Position numbers and translations under genes: made by a program. 64,000 bases of DNA, taken from NCBI RefSeq assembly GCF_009763245.1, contig NZ_WKJZ01000001.1:372001-436000 (forward strand). The letters are read 5' to 3'. Positions 23,269 to 32,952 of this stretch are shown here, in pieces (within the stretch, counting starts at the first letter, position 1; every line of letters begins with the position of its first letter). The notes below the pieces were generated by a model, which was not told the DNA's origin, ran no database searches, and was given only the letters and a program-made list of their open reading frames with translations. This stretch comes from Pseudomonas xionganensis. Its GTDB lineage: Bacteria; Pseudomonadota; Gammaproteobacteria; Pseudomonadales; Pseudomonadaceae.

Positions 23269-24582
23269 ATGAATGCCCCTGTCAGCCCCGTTGTCCCCGC
23301 CGCCGAGCGCGCGCCGTCCTACTATGCCGCCAGCCTCAACCAGGAAACCGACTACCCGACCCTGCAGGGTGAGGTCAGTGTCGATGTGGTGATCATCGGC
23401 GGCGGTTTTACCGGCGTGGCCACGGCGGTGGAGCTGGCCGAGCGCGGCCTCAAGGTGGCCATAGTCGAGACCCACAAGATCGGCTGGGGCGCCACCGGGC
23501 GCAACGGCGGCCAGGTCACCGGCAGCCTGTCGGGGGACGCCGCCATGGCCAAGCAGATGCGCAAGACCCTGGGCGAGGAGGTGGACGACTTTATCTGGCA
23601 CCTGCGCTGGCGCGGCCACCAGATCATCAAGAGCCGGGTGGAAAAGTACGGCATCCAGTGCGACCTCAAGCACGGTCATCTGCATGCGGCCATGAAGCCG
23701 GTGCATATGGATGAACTCAAGGCGTCCTATGAGGAAGCCGTGCGCCGCGGCATGGGCGATGAAGTCAGCCTGCTGGATGGCGCCGGGGTACGCGCGCACC
23801 TGGCCAGCGACCTGTACTGCGGGGCAATCAAGAACACCCGCAATATGCACCTGCACCCGCTCAACCTGTGCATCGGCGAGGCCAAGGCTGCGGAAAGCCT
23901 GGGCGCACTGATCTTCGAACATTCCGAGGTGCTGGATATCATCCACGGCGCCAACCCGGCGGTGGTCACCGCGGGCGGGCGGATCAAGGCCAAGCAGGTG
24001 CTGCTGGCCGGCGACGTATACCACAAGCTGGAGCGCAAGAAGCTCAAGGGCATGATCTTCCCGGCCATGGGCGGCATCGTCACCAGCGCGCCCCTGGGCG
24101 ATCTGGCCAAGGAACTCAACCCCCAGGACCTGGCCGTCTACGACTGCCGCTTCGTCCTCGACTACTACCGCCTGACCGCCGACGGCCGCCTGCTGTTTGG
24201 CGGCGGCTGCAACTACTCAGGGCGCGACTCGCGGGATATCGCCGCCGAGCTGCGCCCCTGCATCGAAAGCACCTTCCCCCAGCTCAGGGGCGTACAGATC
24301 GACTTCCAGTGGAGCTGCGCCATGGGCATCGTGATGAACCGCATCCCGCAGCTGGGCAAGCTCTCGGACAACGTCTGGTACTGCCAGGGCTACTCCGGCC
24401 ACGGCATCGCCACCACCCATATCATGGGCGAGATCATGGCCAACGCCCTGACCGGCAGCCTCGGCCAGTTCGACACCTTCGCCGCCTGCAAACACATCAA
24501 GGTGCCGTTGGGCGACCAGCTGGGCAACCCGATGCTGGCGGCCGGCATGTGGTACTACCAGATGCTGGAAAAGCTGCGCTAA
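23269..24582 (+). CDS. PuuB-like FAD oxidase (gamma-glutamylputrescine oxidase family)
   Basis: A 437-residue DAO-type flavoprotein: FAD motif VVIIGGGFTGVATAVELAERG, then GATGRNGGQVTGSLSG, and C-terminal WSCAMGIVMNRIPQLGKL and YSGHGIATTHIMGE. The family oxidises N-gamma-glutamyl-polyamines or related secondary amines; the N-terminal YYAASLNQETDYPTLQGE is typical of PuuB/PauB members. I chose ATG 23269 with AAGGA 9 bp upstream. No glutamylpolyamine synthetase or hydrolase is adjacent, so the exact amine is uncertain. Polyamine breakdown yields GABA, which would feed the gabT-gabD genes at 4.2-7.0 kb. Confidence 0.85.
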   Translation: MNAPVSPVVPAAERAPSYYAASLNQETDYPTLQGEVSVDVVIIGGGFTGVATAVELAERGLKVAIVETHKIGWGATGRNGGQVTGSLSGDAAMAKQMRKTLGEEVDDFIWHLRWRGHQIIKSRVEKYGIQCDLKHGHLHAAMKPVHMDELKASYEEAVRRGMGDEVSLLDGAGVRAHLASDLYCGAIKNTRNMHLHPLNLCIGEAKAAESLGALIFEHSEVLDIIHGANPAVVTAGGRIKAKQVLLAGDVYHKLERKKLKGMIFPAMGGIVTSAPLGDLAKELNPQDLAVYDCRFVLDYYRLTADGRLLFGGGCNYSGRDSRDIAAELRPCIESTFPQLRGVQIDFQWSCAMGIVMNRIPQLGKLSDNVWYCQGYSGHGIATTHIMGEIMANALTGSLGQFDTFAACKHIKVPLGDQLGNPMLAAGMWYYQMLEKLR

Positions 24583-24642
24583 GCGACTCTGCAGAGACGC
24601 TGGAAAACGCTGCGGGATTTCACCGACTATCTGCCGGGCGGG

Positions 24643-24678
24643 CCTAGGGTGGCTGCCGCTTTATGCATCCACCGCTCA
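24643..24678. repeat. Degenerate GTAGGGTGG-family element
   Basis: CTAGGGTGG...GCATCCACC follows the oxidase gene and looks like a decayed member of the hairpin family seen elsewhere in the window. The stem is short and interrupted. Confidence 0.35.
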
Positions 24679-24691
24679 CCGATACCGCGGC

Positions 24692-26653
24692 CTAACCCGG
24701 GCTGGGGTCTTGCACCTCGCGCGGCTGACGCGGCTCGCGTTCACCGACAAAGGCCACCGCCGGCGAGCCATCGGCGTTGAGCTGGAGGATGCGCTGCGGC
24801 TGGCCGTCAGCGTTGAAGACCACCTGACCCAGGCCTGCACCATTCCATAGCCGCTCACCGGCCCGGCTGCGCTGCGGGATCAGCGGAGTGACGCGCATAC
24901 GGCGGCGCTTGGTCAGCCAGTTGAGCGGCGACCAGGGCGCATAGAGCCAGCGGTTTAGGCGGTCGAACCAGTCCAGCAGGCGCGGCGGAAACTCGTTCTT
25001 GATGCCGCTGCTGGTGATCTGCCAGATGGTCGGGCTGGCCCGGCGCTGGCGGATGCTCACCTGATAGACAAAGGAATAGTGCACGTCACCGGACAGGATC
25101 ACGAAGTCCCCCGGGGTGCGCGAGTGACGGAAGATATTCAGCATCACGCTGGCGGCGCCACGGTGGGCCATCCAGTTCTCCGCATCGACCAGCAGCGGGT
25201 GCCCGGCCAGGGTGAACAGCTTCTGGATACCCTCGATCAGCTTGACCCCGAACATCGGTGCCGGTGAAACGATGATGCAGGCAGGGTGATCAATCAGGGC
25301 CTGCTGGAATTCGCACAGCGCCTCCCAGTCCATCAGCCCCGAAGGCCGCGACAGGCGCCGCTCACTGCGCCAGCGGCGGGTACGGGTATCCAGCACCAGC
25401 AAGGCCGGGGTGGTGGGCAGCACGTAGTGCCAGTGCCGCCAGTGCAGCAGGCTGTCGATCAGTTCATCCTGGCCCAGCGGCTGCAGTTCACCGCTTGCCT
25501 GCGCGGGCTGCAGCCAGGCGGCGAACTGCTCCAGCACCTGGCTGAATGCGTCTGGCTGGTTCCCCCAGCCCTGGCACAACAGGTAGGCGAGCAGGGCGTT
25601 GCCGATGATGCGCCTGGAGAAAGGGTGACTGTAAGCCGTCTGCTCCCAGCGGGCGGACAGGTTCCAGTCGTCGGTGACGTCGTGGTCATCGAAGATCATC
25701 AGGGTCGGCAGATGGGCCATGACCCGCGCGGCCTGGCCCAGACTCTGGCGAAAGCCCTCAAGCTGCTCGCGCTCGGCCAGATAACGCGGCCGCAGCTCGG
25801 GCGCCAATGCCGGCTCGCTCTCGTCGAGCAGTGTCCAGGGCACGGGCGACCAGACCAGCAGGTACAGGGCAATCATCTCGGCGAAGGTAACCAGATGGTT
25901 GTCGGCATTGCTGCTGGTGAAGATCGGCTTCTTCACCCCGCCAAAGAACTTGTCACGCAGGGTCTGGTTGCTCTTCAGCTCCGGCAGCAATTCGGCACGC
26001 CGGTAGTAGCCCAGGGGTTCGCGATACAGCGCGCGGCTGTCGGCGACCAGGCTACCCTCCAGGACTTCGTCGAACAGTTGCAGGCGTTTGATCAGCTGGT
26101 GGATGGCACAGAGCATGGGCCCGGCCACATCATCGACATACACCTGATCACCGCTCATCAGCAGCAAGGCCGGACGCTGGCTGGCATCGCCGGACTCGGC
26201 CAGCAGGCGATCGGCGCAGAGCAGGCCGTCGGGCGCCGGGTGATGGGGTTTGCGGCAGGAGCCGTGGAGCAGCTGGTCGATCCGCGACTTGAGCACAAAG
26301 TCGGCACGGGGCCGCCCAGGATACAGCAGATGCGGCGCCCAGTCGGCCATCCCGCGCGGCGCCTGCTGCTGATCGAGGATCTGCAGGTCGTAGGCAATCC
26401 GCACATCCTGCGGCAGCGCCGAAGGCATAGGCAGGTCGATCAGGTGCAGCACCGCATATCGGCCCAGCGGCAGCTGCCGGCAGTGCTTATCCAGCGCCAG
26501 GACGCGCTCTGGCTCACCCTCGGCCTGCAGGCACAGTTGCAGTGGCAACGGCCGGCTGGCCACCAGCCACAGCACCAGGCGGGTCGGCTCCAGGCGGCGC
26601 AGCAGCGGCCCGGCCAGGACGTCGGGCAAGTGATCGATACGCGTGGACGCCAT
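24692..26653 (-). CDS. PhoD-like metallophosphatase without signal peptide
   Basis: A 653-residue protein with PhoD-type metal motifs: LLMSGDQVYVDDVAGP (about residue 160), LPTLMIFDDHDVTDDWN (about residue 315), CIIVSPAPMFG and DFVILSGDVHYSF. These fit the alkaline phosphatase D family, which hydrolyses phosphodiesters or monoesters with Fe/Ca or similar ions. The N-terminus MASTRIDHLPDVLAGPLLRRL has no Tat or Sec signal, so the protein is probably cytoplasmic, unlike classical PhoD. ACGGA lies 8 bp before the chosen ATG at 26653; ATG 26659 is also possible. The Crp/Fnr gene starts upstream on the same strand with a 58-bp gap. Confidence 0.85.
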   Translation of the reverse strand: MASTRIDHLPDVLAGPLLRRLEPTRLVLWLVASRPLPLQLCLQAEGEPERVLALDKHCRQLPLGRYAVLHLIDLPMPSALPQDVRIAYDLQILDQQQAPRGMADWAPHLLYPGRPRADFVLKSRIDQLLHGSCRKPHHPAPDGLLCADRLLAESGDASQRPALLLMSGDQVYVDDVAGPMLCAIHQLIKRLQLFDEVLEGSLVADSRALYREPLGYYRRAELLPELKSNQTLRDKFFGGVKKPIFTSSNADNHLVTFAEMIALYLLVWSPVPWTLLDESEPALAPELRPRYLAEREQLEGFRQSLGQAARVMAHLPTLMIFDDHDVTDDWNLSARWEQTAYSHPFSRRIIGNALLAYLLCQGWGNQPDAFSQVLEQFAAWLQPAQASGELQPLGQDELIDSLLHWRHWHYVLPTTPALLVLDTRTRRWRSERRLSRPSGLMDWEALCEFQQALIDHPACIIVSPAPMFGVKLIEGIQKLFTLAGHPLLVDAENWMAHRGAASVMLNIFRHSRTPGDFVILSGDVHYSFVYQVSIRQRRASPTIWQITSSGIKNEFPPRLLDWFDRLNRWLYAPWSPLNWLTKRRRMRVTPLIPQRSRAGERLWNGAGLGQVVFNADGQPQRILQLNADGSPAVAFVGEREPRQPREVQDPSPG

Positions 26654-26711
26654 CAGCATGATCCGTTCGACAGGCAAGACTGCTTATGGACAGTAGCCGA
26701 CCCGCGCCAGT

Positions 26712-27395
26712 TCATCCGGCAGCCTGGCGCAGGCGCCCGAGGTCGAGGATCTCGATCTCGCCATAGGTCAGACGCAGAATACCCTGGGCCTCCAGTTCCT
26801 TGAGGATCTGGTTGGTGGTCTGCCGTGAAAGCGCCAGCATCAGGGCCAGCTGTTCCTGGGCCAGATGCAGCACGCGGCGCGGTTCGCCCTCGCCGTAGTT
26901 CTCGGCCATCAGCAGCAGGCGCCGGGCCAGGCGCGGGGCGGCGGGCAGCAGGCTCATTTCCTCCAGGGCGATAAAGGCCAGGCGCAGCTTCTGGCTCATC
27001 AACAGGGCAATATCGCGCCAGTAGCGGGGCTGAGCATCGAGCAGGGCCAGCAGGCTGACCTGGGGCACCAGCAGCAGGGTACAGGGGCCTTCGGCGAAGG
27101 CGTCGTGGGTACGCGGCTGACCATCGAACAGGGAAATTTCGCCAAACCAGTAGGGCGGCTCCACCAGGGTCAGCAGCGCCTCCTTGCCGCTGCTGCTGAC
27201 CGCGCCGATGCGCATGGCGCCGTCCACCACCGCGTACAGCCCACTGGGCTTGTCGCCCCGGCTGAACAGGCGCTGACCGGCACTCAGGCGCTGCACCCGG
27301 GCCATGCCCAGCAGGGCCTGCTGCAATTCGGCGGGCAGGCTGGCATACCAGTGGCCGGCCAGCAGCAGGGGGTGATGAATCAAGGCATCGGACAT
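26712..27395 (-). CDS. Crp/Fnr family transcription regulator
   Basis: A 227-residue regulator with a cyclic-nucleotide-like beta-barrel (LSAGQRLFSRGDKPSGLYAVVDGAMRIG, then YWFGEISLFDGQPRTHDA), a dimerisation helix, and a C-terminal winged helix (LAQEQLALMLALSRQTTNQILKELEAQGILRLTYGEIEILD). The FGE and R-T-H segments sit where CRP holds cAMP (FGELGL, RTA), but the RTHDA variant makes cAMP binding uncertain. There is no N-terminal Cys cluster, so it is not an FNR-type Fe-S sensor. AGGAA precedes the ATG. The PhoD-like gene follows on the same strand and is a plausible target or operon partner. Confidence 0.9.
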   Translation of the reverse strand: MSDALIHHPLLLAGHWYASLPAELQQALLGMARVQRLSAGQRLFSRGDKPSGLYAVVDGAMRIGAVSSSGKEALLTLVEPPYWFGEISLFDGQPRTHDAFAEGPCTLLLVPQVSLLALLDAQPRYWRDIALLMSQKLRLAFIALEEMSLLPAAPRLARRLLLMAENYGEGEPRRVLHLAQEQLALMLALSRQTTNQILKELEAQGILRLTYGEIEILDLGRLRQAAG

Positions 27396-27500
27396 GCAGT
27401 TTCCTAAATGGCTGCGACGCTTTGTCGCCTAGCTGACAGAGTATGGCCGTGCCGCAGCCGATCATGCCTGCACCTTGTGTGCAACGAGAGCAGCATAACC

Positions 27501-28025
27501 ATGAAAACCCTGATTGATCACCTGGCCCAATATGCGGCCTATCACCGTGACCGGCGCAATATCGCCAGCCACTTTATCGGCATTCCCATGATCGTGCTGG
27601 CGGTCACCGTGCTGCTGGCGCGGCCGGCCGTGGAGGTGGCCGGGTTGTGGCTGTCACCGGCAACCCTGGTGGCCCTGGCGGCGGCGCTGTTCTACCTGCG
27701 CCTGGACCTGCGCTTCGGCCTGCTGATGAGCGCCCTGCTGGGCCTCTGCCTGTGGGCGGCGGCCAACCTGGCAAGCCAGCCAACCGGCCTGTGGCTGGGC
27801 AGCGGCATCGGCCTGTTTGTGCTCGGCTGGGTCATCCAGTTTGTCGGCCACTACTACGAGGGGCGTAAACCGGCATTTGTCGACGATGTCATGGGCCTGG
27901 TGATCGGCCCACTGTTTGTCGTCGCCGAGGCCGCCTTTCTACTGGGTATGCGCCGGGAAGTGGAGCAGGCGGTGGTGCAGCGCGCCGGCCCCACCTGTAT
28001 TCGCGAGAAGAAAGCCACTGCTTGA
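27501..28025 (+). CDS. Mpo1/DUF962-family membrane protein
   Basis: A 174-residue integral membrane protein: LIDHLAQYAAYHRDRRNIASHFIGIPMIV at the N-terminus (family His residues H-x-D/N pattern), four to five hydrophobic helices, and FVLGWVIQFVGHYYEGRKPAFVDDVMGLVIGPLFVVAE. This is the DUF962/Mpo1-like family; yeast Mpo1 is an Fe(II) dioxygenase in fatty-acid alpha-oxidation of phytosphingosine. The conserved histidines (H-F-I-G, V-G-H-Y-Y-E) are present. The bacterial role is unknown. I chose ATG 27501. It is divergent from the Crp/Fnr gene with 105 bp between them. Confidence 0.88.
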   Translation: MKTLIDHLAQYAAYHRDRRNIASHFIGIPMIVLAVTVLLARPAVEVAGLWLSPATLVALAAALFYLRLDLRFGLLMSALLGLCLWAAANLASQPTGLWLGSGIGLFVLGWVIQFVGHYYEGRKPAFVDDVMGLVIGPLFVVAEAAFLLGMRREVEQAVVQRAGPTCIREKKATA

Positions 28026-28036
28026 TCGATTCACGC

Positions 28037-28218
28037 CTAGAGCGTAATCAAGATCTCGCAAGCTAGAGTACTGCAAGGCAAAAACAGGCGAGGAAGCGGA
28101 GTGTACTGTTGTACATGAGCATTCCGAGCCTGTTTTACTCGCGTTGCTCGCCCTTCGGGCCAGCCTGCGGCTGTTACTCCCGTTGGTCGTTGTAACGCAG
28201 CAGGGCCGACGCGCAGCA
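28037..28218. mobile_element. MITE-like element (related to 39537-39796)
   Basis: Between two convergent genes lies a sequence sharing several blocks with the MITE after trkA: GCAAGGCAAAAACAGGCG, GAAGCGGAGT, ATGAGCATT, GAGCCTGTTTT and CCTTCGGGCC. The block CCTGCGGCTGTTACTCC is the reverse complement of a block in that element. AAAACAGGC and GCCTGTTTT pair across it. Clear terminal inverted repeats are missing, so this looks like a decayed or divergent copy. Confidence 0.6.
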
Positions 28219-28232
28219 GATCGAAGACGGAC

Positions 28233-28970
28233 TTAATACATCGCCATCCACTGACTGGTCAGCGAACGGGTGTGGCGATACACGGTGATCGGGGCGAAAG
28301 GCCGGCCCGAGGCGCTGGCCAGGGCGCTGCTCTGGCTGTTGAGGTCGCTCAGCGCGGCCTTGAGGTATTCCCAGCGCACTTTCAGCTTGGCCAGCTCGCC
28401 ATTGCCCTGCTGGGCGGCCAGTTCCTCGTCAACCTGGGGGATCAGCTTGCGCTCGTCCTGTCCCAGGTAGATATCGGTCTGCTCGCGGGCAATCTCGAAA
28501 TTGCCCATATAGGAGCGGCTCAGGTATTGCACCGAGAGGTATTCCAGTTTGGCCGCCAGTTCGCTGCTGCCGGCCGGCGCCAGCTTGCGTGACTCATCCA
28601 GGACACCCAGCAGGGCCTTGCTCAGCTCCTCCGGGTAGCGCCAGGGCATGTCGTCCTCGTTGGGGCCAAAGGACACACCACGACGGATCTGGATCACCAG
28701 TTCCTGATGGGCACTACGCAGAGTGTCCGAACTTTGCGGCAAGCTCTGAACTGCGGCAGCCAGCGCCTGCAGATCGGCTTCCAGCGCCTCCTGATGTTTC
28801 TTTTGGAAACCCTCACCCCGTAACAACATCAGGCTACTGGTTACTCGGCTGGCCTGGATCTGCACCTGCTCCTGGGGACTGACCGCCTCGGCGAAGGCTG
28901 CGGGAGAGAGCCCGGCGAGCAGTCCGAAAGACCAGAAAAACAGCTTGCGCAACAATGGCTTACAACTCAT
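28233..28970 (-). CDS. Exported protein of unknown function
   Basis: A 245-residue protein I do not recognise. It starts with a signal peptide (MSCKPLLRKLFFWSFGLLAGLSPAAFAEA, cleavage after AFA likely). The mature part is mostly helical and charged: QASRVTSSLMLLRGEGFQKKHQEALEADLQALAAAVQSL, then YPEELSKALLGVLDESRKLA, then EQTDIYLGQDERKLIPQVDEELA. No cysteines are seen after the leader. AGGAG sits 10 bp before the chosen ATG at 28970. It is divergent from nothing nearby and convergent with the Mpo1-like gene; the 150 bp upstream to aroE holds no other gene. Periplasmic location is likely. Confidence 0.7.
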   Translation of the reverse strand: MSCKPLLRKLFFWSFGLLAGLSPAAFAEAVSPQEQVQIQASRVTSSLMLLRGEGFQKKHQEALEADLQALAAAVQSLPQSSDTLRSAHQELVIQIRRGVSFGPNEDDMPWRYPEELSKALLGVLDESRKLAPAGSSELAAKLEYLSVQYLSRSYMGNFEIAREQTDIYLGQDERKLIPQVDEELAAQQGNGELAKLKVRWEYLKAALSDLNSQSSALASASGRPFAPITVYRHTRSLTSQWMAMY

Positions 28971-29122
28971 TGCGGGGATGCTCCTAATTATTTTTGTGAG
29001 CAATATGAAGCGCCGCCAGGGCCCTTCTTTTCGCGCATTAGCCTACTACGCCGCACCTCGCCTGAAAGTAGCCTAAAGAGTGATTTGCAGGGTCATTGCA
29101 CGCCAAATGCCAAGTGCGGCCC

Positions 29123-29947
29123 TCAAGCTTCGGCCAGCAGGCGGCGCAACTCGGCCAGCACCGGGCCGGTATCCGGGCGCACCCCACGCCACAGGCAAAA
29201 AGCCTCAGCGGCCTGCTCCACCAGCATGCCCAGTCCGTCCAGTGTCAGCGCTGCACCCTGTTCGGCCGCCCAGCGGTTGAAGGCGGTGGGCTCCTTGCCA
29301 TACATCATGTCGTAGCAGAGGGTATGACCGGCCTGGATCAGGCTGGGGGCAAGCGGCGGCAGCTCGCCGGCCAGGCTGGCTGAGGTGCCATTGATGATCA
29401 GGTCCACCGGCGCGTCGATCCAGTCAAAACCGCTGGCCACCACCGGGCCCAGATCGGCGAACTCGCGGGCCAGCTGCTCGGCCTTCTGCACCGTGCGGTT
29501 GGCGATCACCAGGGCCGCCGGCTGCTCGGCCAGCAGCGGTTCCAGCACCCCGCGCACCGCGCCGCCAGCGCCCAGCAGGAGGATGCGTTGACCCTTGAGG
29601 CCTATACCGGCATTGACTGTGAGGTCCCTCACCAGGCCCGCACCATCGGTGTTGTCGCCCAGCAGGCGACCATCTGCCAGCTTCTTCAGGGTATTGACCG
29701 CGCCGGCACGCTGGGCGCGGGCCGTCAGTTCATCAGCCAGTTGAAAGGCTTGTTCCTTGAACGGCACGGTGACATTGGCGCCCAACCCCTCGTTAAAGAA
29801 GGCACGGGCAAAACCGGGAAAATCCTCCAGCGGCGCCAACAGAGCCTCGTAACTCAGTGGCTCGCCGGTCTGCTGAGCAAACAGGCCGTGGATCAGCGGC
29901 GACTTGCTGTGGCCGATGGGGTTGCCGAATACGCCGTAGCGGTCCAT
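29123..29947 (-). CDS. aroE: Shikimate dehydrogenase (NADP+)
   Basis: A 274-residue enzyme reducing 3-dehydroshikimate to shikimate in aromatic amino-acid synthesis. Motifs: substrate site [17 protein letters not shown], catalytic Lys/Asn region [27 protein letters not shown] site [18 protein letters not shown] followed by IANRT, and [18 protein letters not shown] plus [18 protein letters not shown] sits 5 bp before ATG 29947; an upstream in-frame start lies within a repeat and is rejected. hemF lies just upstream on the same strand, as in P. aeruginosa. Confidence 0.97.
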   Translation of the reverse strand: MDRYGVFGNPIGHSKSPLIHGLFAQQTGEPLSYEALLAPLEDFPGFARAFFNEGLGANVTVPFKEQAFQLADELTARAQRAGAVNTLKKLADGRLLGDNTDGAGLVRDLTVNAGIGLKGQRILLLGAGGAVRGVLEPLLAEQPAALVIANRTVQKAEQLAREFADLGPVVASGFDWIDAPVDLIINGTSASLAGELPPLAPSLIQAGHTLCYDMMYGKEPTAFNRWAAEQGAALTLDGLGMLVEQAAEAFCLWRGVRPDTGPVLAELRRLLAEA

Positions 29948-29956
29948 GGGATTCCT

Positions 29957-30022
29957 CAGTTGTAAGCTGCAAGCCTCAAGCGACAAGCGTGATTGCTCGA
30001 CTTGTGGCTTACCGCTTAGGGC
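29957..30022. repeat. Short inverted GTAAGC...GCTTAC repeat
   Basis: The hemF-aroE gap holds GTAAGCTGCAAGC, CAAGCGACAAGCG, CGACTTGTGGCTTACC and GCTTAGGGCTTAC, which can fold into an imperfect hairpin. Elements built on AAGCTGCAAGC/GCTTGTAGCTT are commonly found between Pseudomonas genes. Confidence 0.5.
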
Positions 30023-31042
<1,020 letters not shown>

Positions 31043-31122
31043 TCAATGGAGACGATTGGATAACGGCACCTTTACGCCCGTGCGGGCATCATCCAGGCAT
31101 TCAATCGCGGAAGACCCTGAAA

Positions 31123-32100
31123 ATGGCCAAGCGTATCCAGTTCAACCGCCACGGCGGTCCGGACGTTCTCGAATACACCGACTACAACCCCGCCATCCCA
31201 GGCCCTAATGAAGTACGAGTGCAGAATCAGGCCATTGGCCTGAACTTTATCGACACCTATTTTCGCAGCGGCCTCTATCCGCCGCCGGCCCTGCCGTCCG
31301 GCCTTGGCAGCGAAGGTGCCGGCATTGTCGAGGCGGTGGGTTCGGCCGTCAGCGGCTTCCAGGTCGGCGACCGTGTGGCCTATGCCACCGGGCCGCTGGG
31401 CGCCTACAGCGAGCTGCATGTGCTGCCAGCGGAGCGACTGGTGAAACTGCCGGACGCCATCAGCTTCGAGCAGGCCGCAGCGGTCATGCTCAAGGGCCTG
31501 ACCGTGCAGTACCTGCTGCGCCAGACCTATCCGCTCAAGGGTGGCGAAACCATCCTGTTCCACGCCGCGGCGGGCGGGGTCGGCTCCTTGGCCTGCCAGT
31601 GGGCCAGGGCGCTCGGGGTCAAGCTGATCGGCACCGTCAGCTCCGCTGAAAAAGCCGCACGGGCCAAGGAGCAGGGCGCCTGGGCGACCATCGACTACAG
31701 CCATGAGAATGTCGCCCAGCGGGTACTGGAGCTGACCGACGGGGCCAAGTGCCCGGTGGTCTATGACGGCGTCGGCAAGGACACCTGGGAAACCTCGCTG
31801 GATTGCGTAGCGCCCCGGGGCTTGCTGGTCAGCTTCGGCAATGCCTCCGGTGCGGTGACCGGGGTCAACCTCGGCATCCTGGCGCAGAAGGGCTCGCTGT
31901 TCGTCACCCGACCGACCCTGGCCGGCTACGCCGATACCCCGCAGCGCCTGCAGATGATGGCCGACGAACTGTTCGCCATGATCGAAAGCGGCCAGCTCAA
32001 GGTCGAGATCAGCAATCGCCATGCGCTCAAGGACGCCGCAGCCGCGCAAGCCGCCCTGAGTGCCCGGCAGACCACCGGCTCGACCATTTTGCTGCCGTAA
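31123..32100 (+). CDS. qor: NADPH:quinone oxidoreductase (zeta-crystallin type)
   Basis: A 325-residue zinc-free medium-chain reductase: MAKRIQFNRHGGPDVLEYTDY, GLNFIDTYFRSGLYPPP, GSEGAGIVEAVGS, NADPH-binding HAAAGGVGSLACQWARALG, and the C-terminal ALSARQTTGSTILLP. It reduces quinones, probably to semiquinones, in the cytoplasm. Zinc ligands of alcohol dehydrogenases are absent. I chose ATG 31123. The gene diverges from hemF and is followed by a dense hairpin-repeat region before the convergent tsaC. Confidence 0.94.
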   Translation: MAKRIQFNRHGGPDVLEYTDYNPAIPGPNEVRVQNQAIGLNFIDTYFRSGLYPPPALPSGLGSEGAGIVEAVGSAVSGFQVGDRVAYATGPLGAYSELHVLPAERLVKLPDAISFEQAAAVMLKGLTVQYLLRQTYPLKGGETILFHAAAGGVGSLACQWARALGVKLIGTVSSAEKAARAKEQGAWATIDYSHENVAQRVLELTDGAKCPVVYDGVGKDTWETSLDCVAPRGLLVSFGNASGAVTGVNLGILAQKGSLFVTRPTLAGYADTPQRLQMMADELFAMIESGQLKVEISNRHALKDAAAAQAALSARQTTGSTILLP

Positions 32101-32105
32101 AACCC

Positions 32106-32267
32106 GTAGGGTGGGTTAGGCGCGCCAACCGGTTTCACAGGCACAGTTCAATGCCTGTCGCGCCGTAACCCACCATGGCCATCTGCGGCACCTGATGGTG
32201 GGTTACGCAGCGCTCACACACCGCACAACTTTCAATTGAGTGGCAATGCGCCGCTAACCCACCCTAC
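32106..32267. repeat. Nested GTAGGGTGGGTTA-family hairpins
   Basis: GTAGGGTGGGTTA at the left end and TAACCCACCCTAC at the right end are exact reverse complements. Inside, GTAACCCACCAT is followed by ATGGTGGGTTACGC, a second hairpin. The 162-bp block fills the gap between convergent qor and tsaC and can fold as one long or two short stems. Confidence 0.85.
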
Positions 32268-32281
32268 GCAAGCGGAAGCCT

Positions 32282-32839
32282 TCAGGACGGGCGGATCACA
32301 TCACCCGTGCGCAGGTCGCGGATCAGGCTGGGATTCTTGCGCCCGCCCAGGGCGCCACCCAGGACATGATCCAGCTGACGCGGGAAGTACTGCTCCACCC
32401 GCAGCCGTGAACGCGCCGCTGGCCGCCCGGCCGGATTAGCCGAGGTGGACACCAGCGGCCCGGTCAGGCGACACAGCGCCTGCACACCGGGATGATCGCT
32501 GACCCGCAGGGCCACCGAGTCATGCACTCCGGTAATCCACTCGGGCAAGCGCTGCTGATGGGGCACCAGCCAGGTATTGGGCCCCGGCCAGCTGCCGGCC
32601 AGGCGCTGCTGCCAGATCTCCGGCAGGTCTTCGAGGAGAAAGTCGAACTGCTCGATGCAGTCGGCCACCAGGATCAGACCCTTGTGCACCGGCCGCTCCT
32701 TGAGGGCCAGCAGGCGCTGTACTGCCTCCTCATCCCAGGGATCGCAGCCCAGTCCCCAGACCGCCTCGGTGGGATAGGCAATCACCCCACCCTGACGCAC
32801 CACGCGCGCCGCCTGCTGCACCTGCCAATTGCTGACCAT
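32282..32839 (-). CDS. tsaC: Threonylcarbamoyl-AMP synthase
   Basis: A 185-residue YrdC/Sua5-type enzyme making threonylcarbamoyl-AMP from Thr, bicarbonate and ATP for t6A37 tRNA modification. Motifs: [60 protein letters not shown] and [14 protein letters not shown]. Length matches TsaC rather than longer Sua5. GGGAG lies 6 bp before ATG 32839, which decides the start over one 21 bp earlier. dprA is upstream on the same strand, a conserved pairing in Pseudomonas. Confidence 0.96.
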   Translation of the reverse strand: MVSNWQVQQAARVVRQGGVIAYPTEAVWGLGCDPWDEEAVQRLLALKERPVHKGLILVADCIEQFDFLLEDLPEIWQQRLAGSWPGPNTWLVPHQQRLPEWITGVHDSVALRVSDHPGVQALCRLTGPLVSTSANPAGRPAARSRLRVEQYFPRQLDHVLGGALGGRKNPSLIRDLRTGDVIRPS

Positions 32840-32952
32840 TGAATACTCCCGATAAACCATGGCGGCAGTTTATCCAAGCGGCTCGGTTTGCGGCAGGCAA
32901 AACCCGCGGATCTGTTGACCCGGTATGACGGGCACAGGGGAATGGCACTGAC

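Noticed and set aside
32106-32267. CRISPR-like repeats
   Set aside because: The units are inverted hairpins without regular spacers, and no cas genes are in the window.
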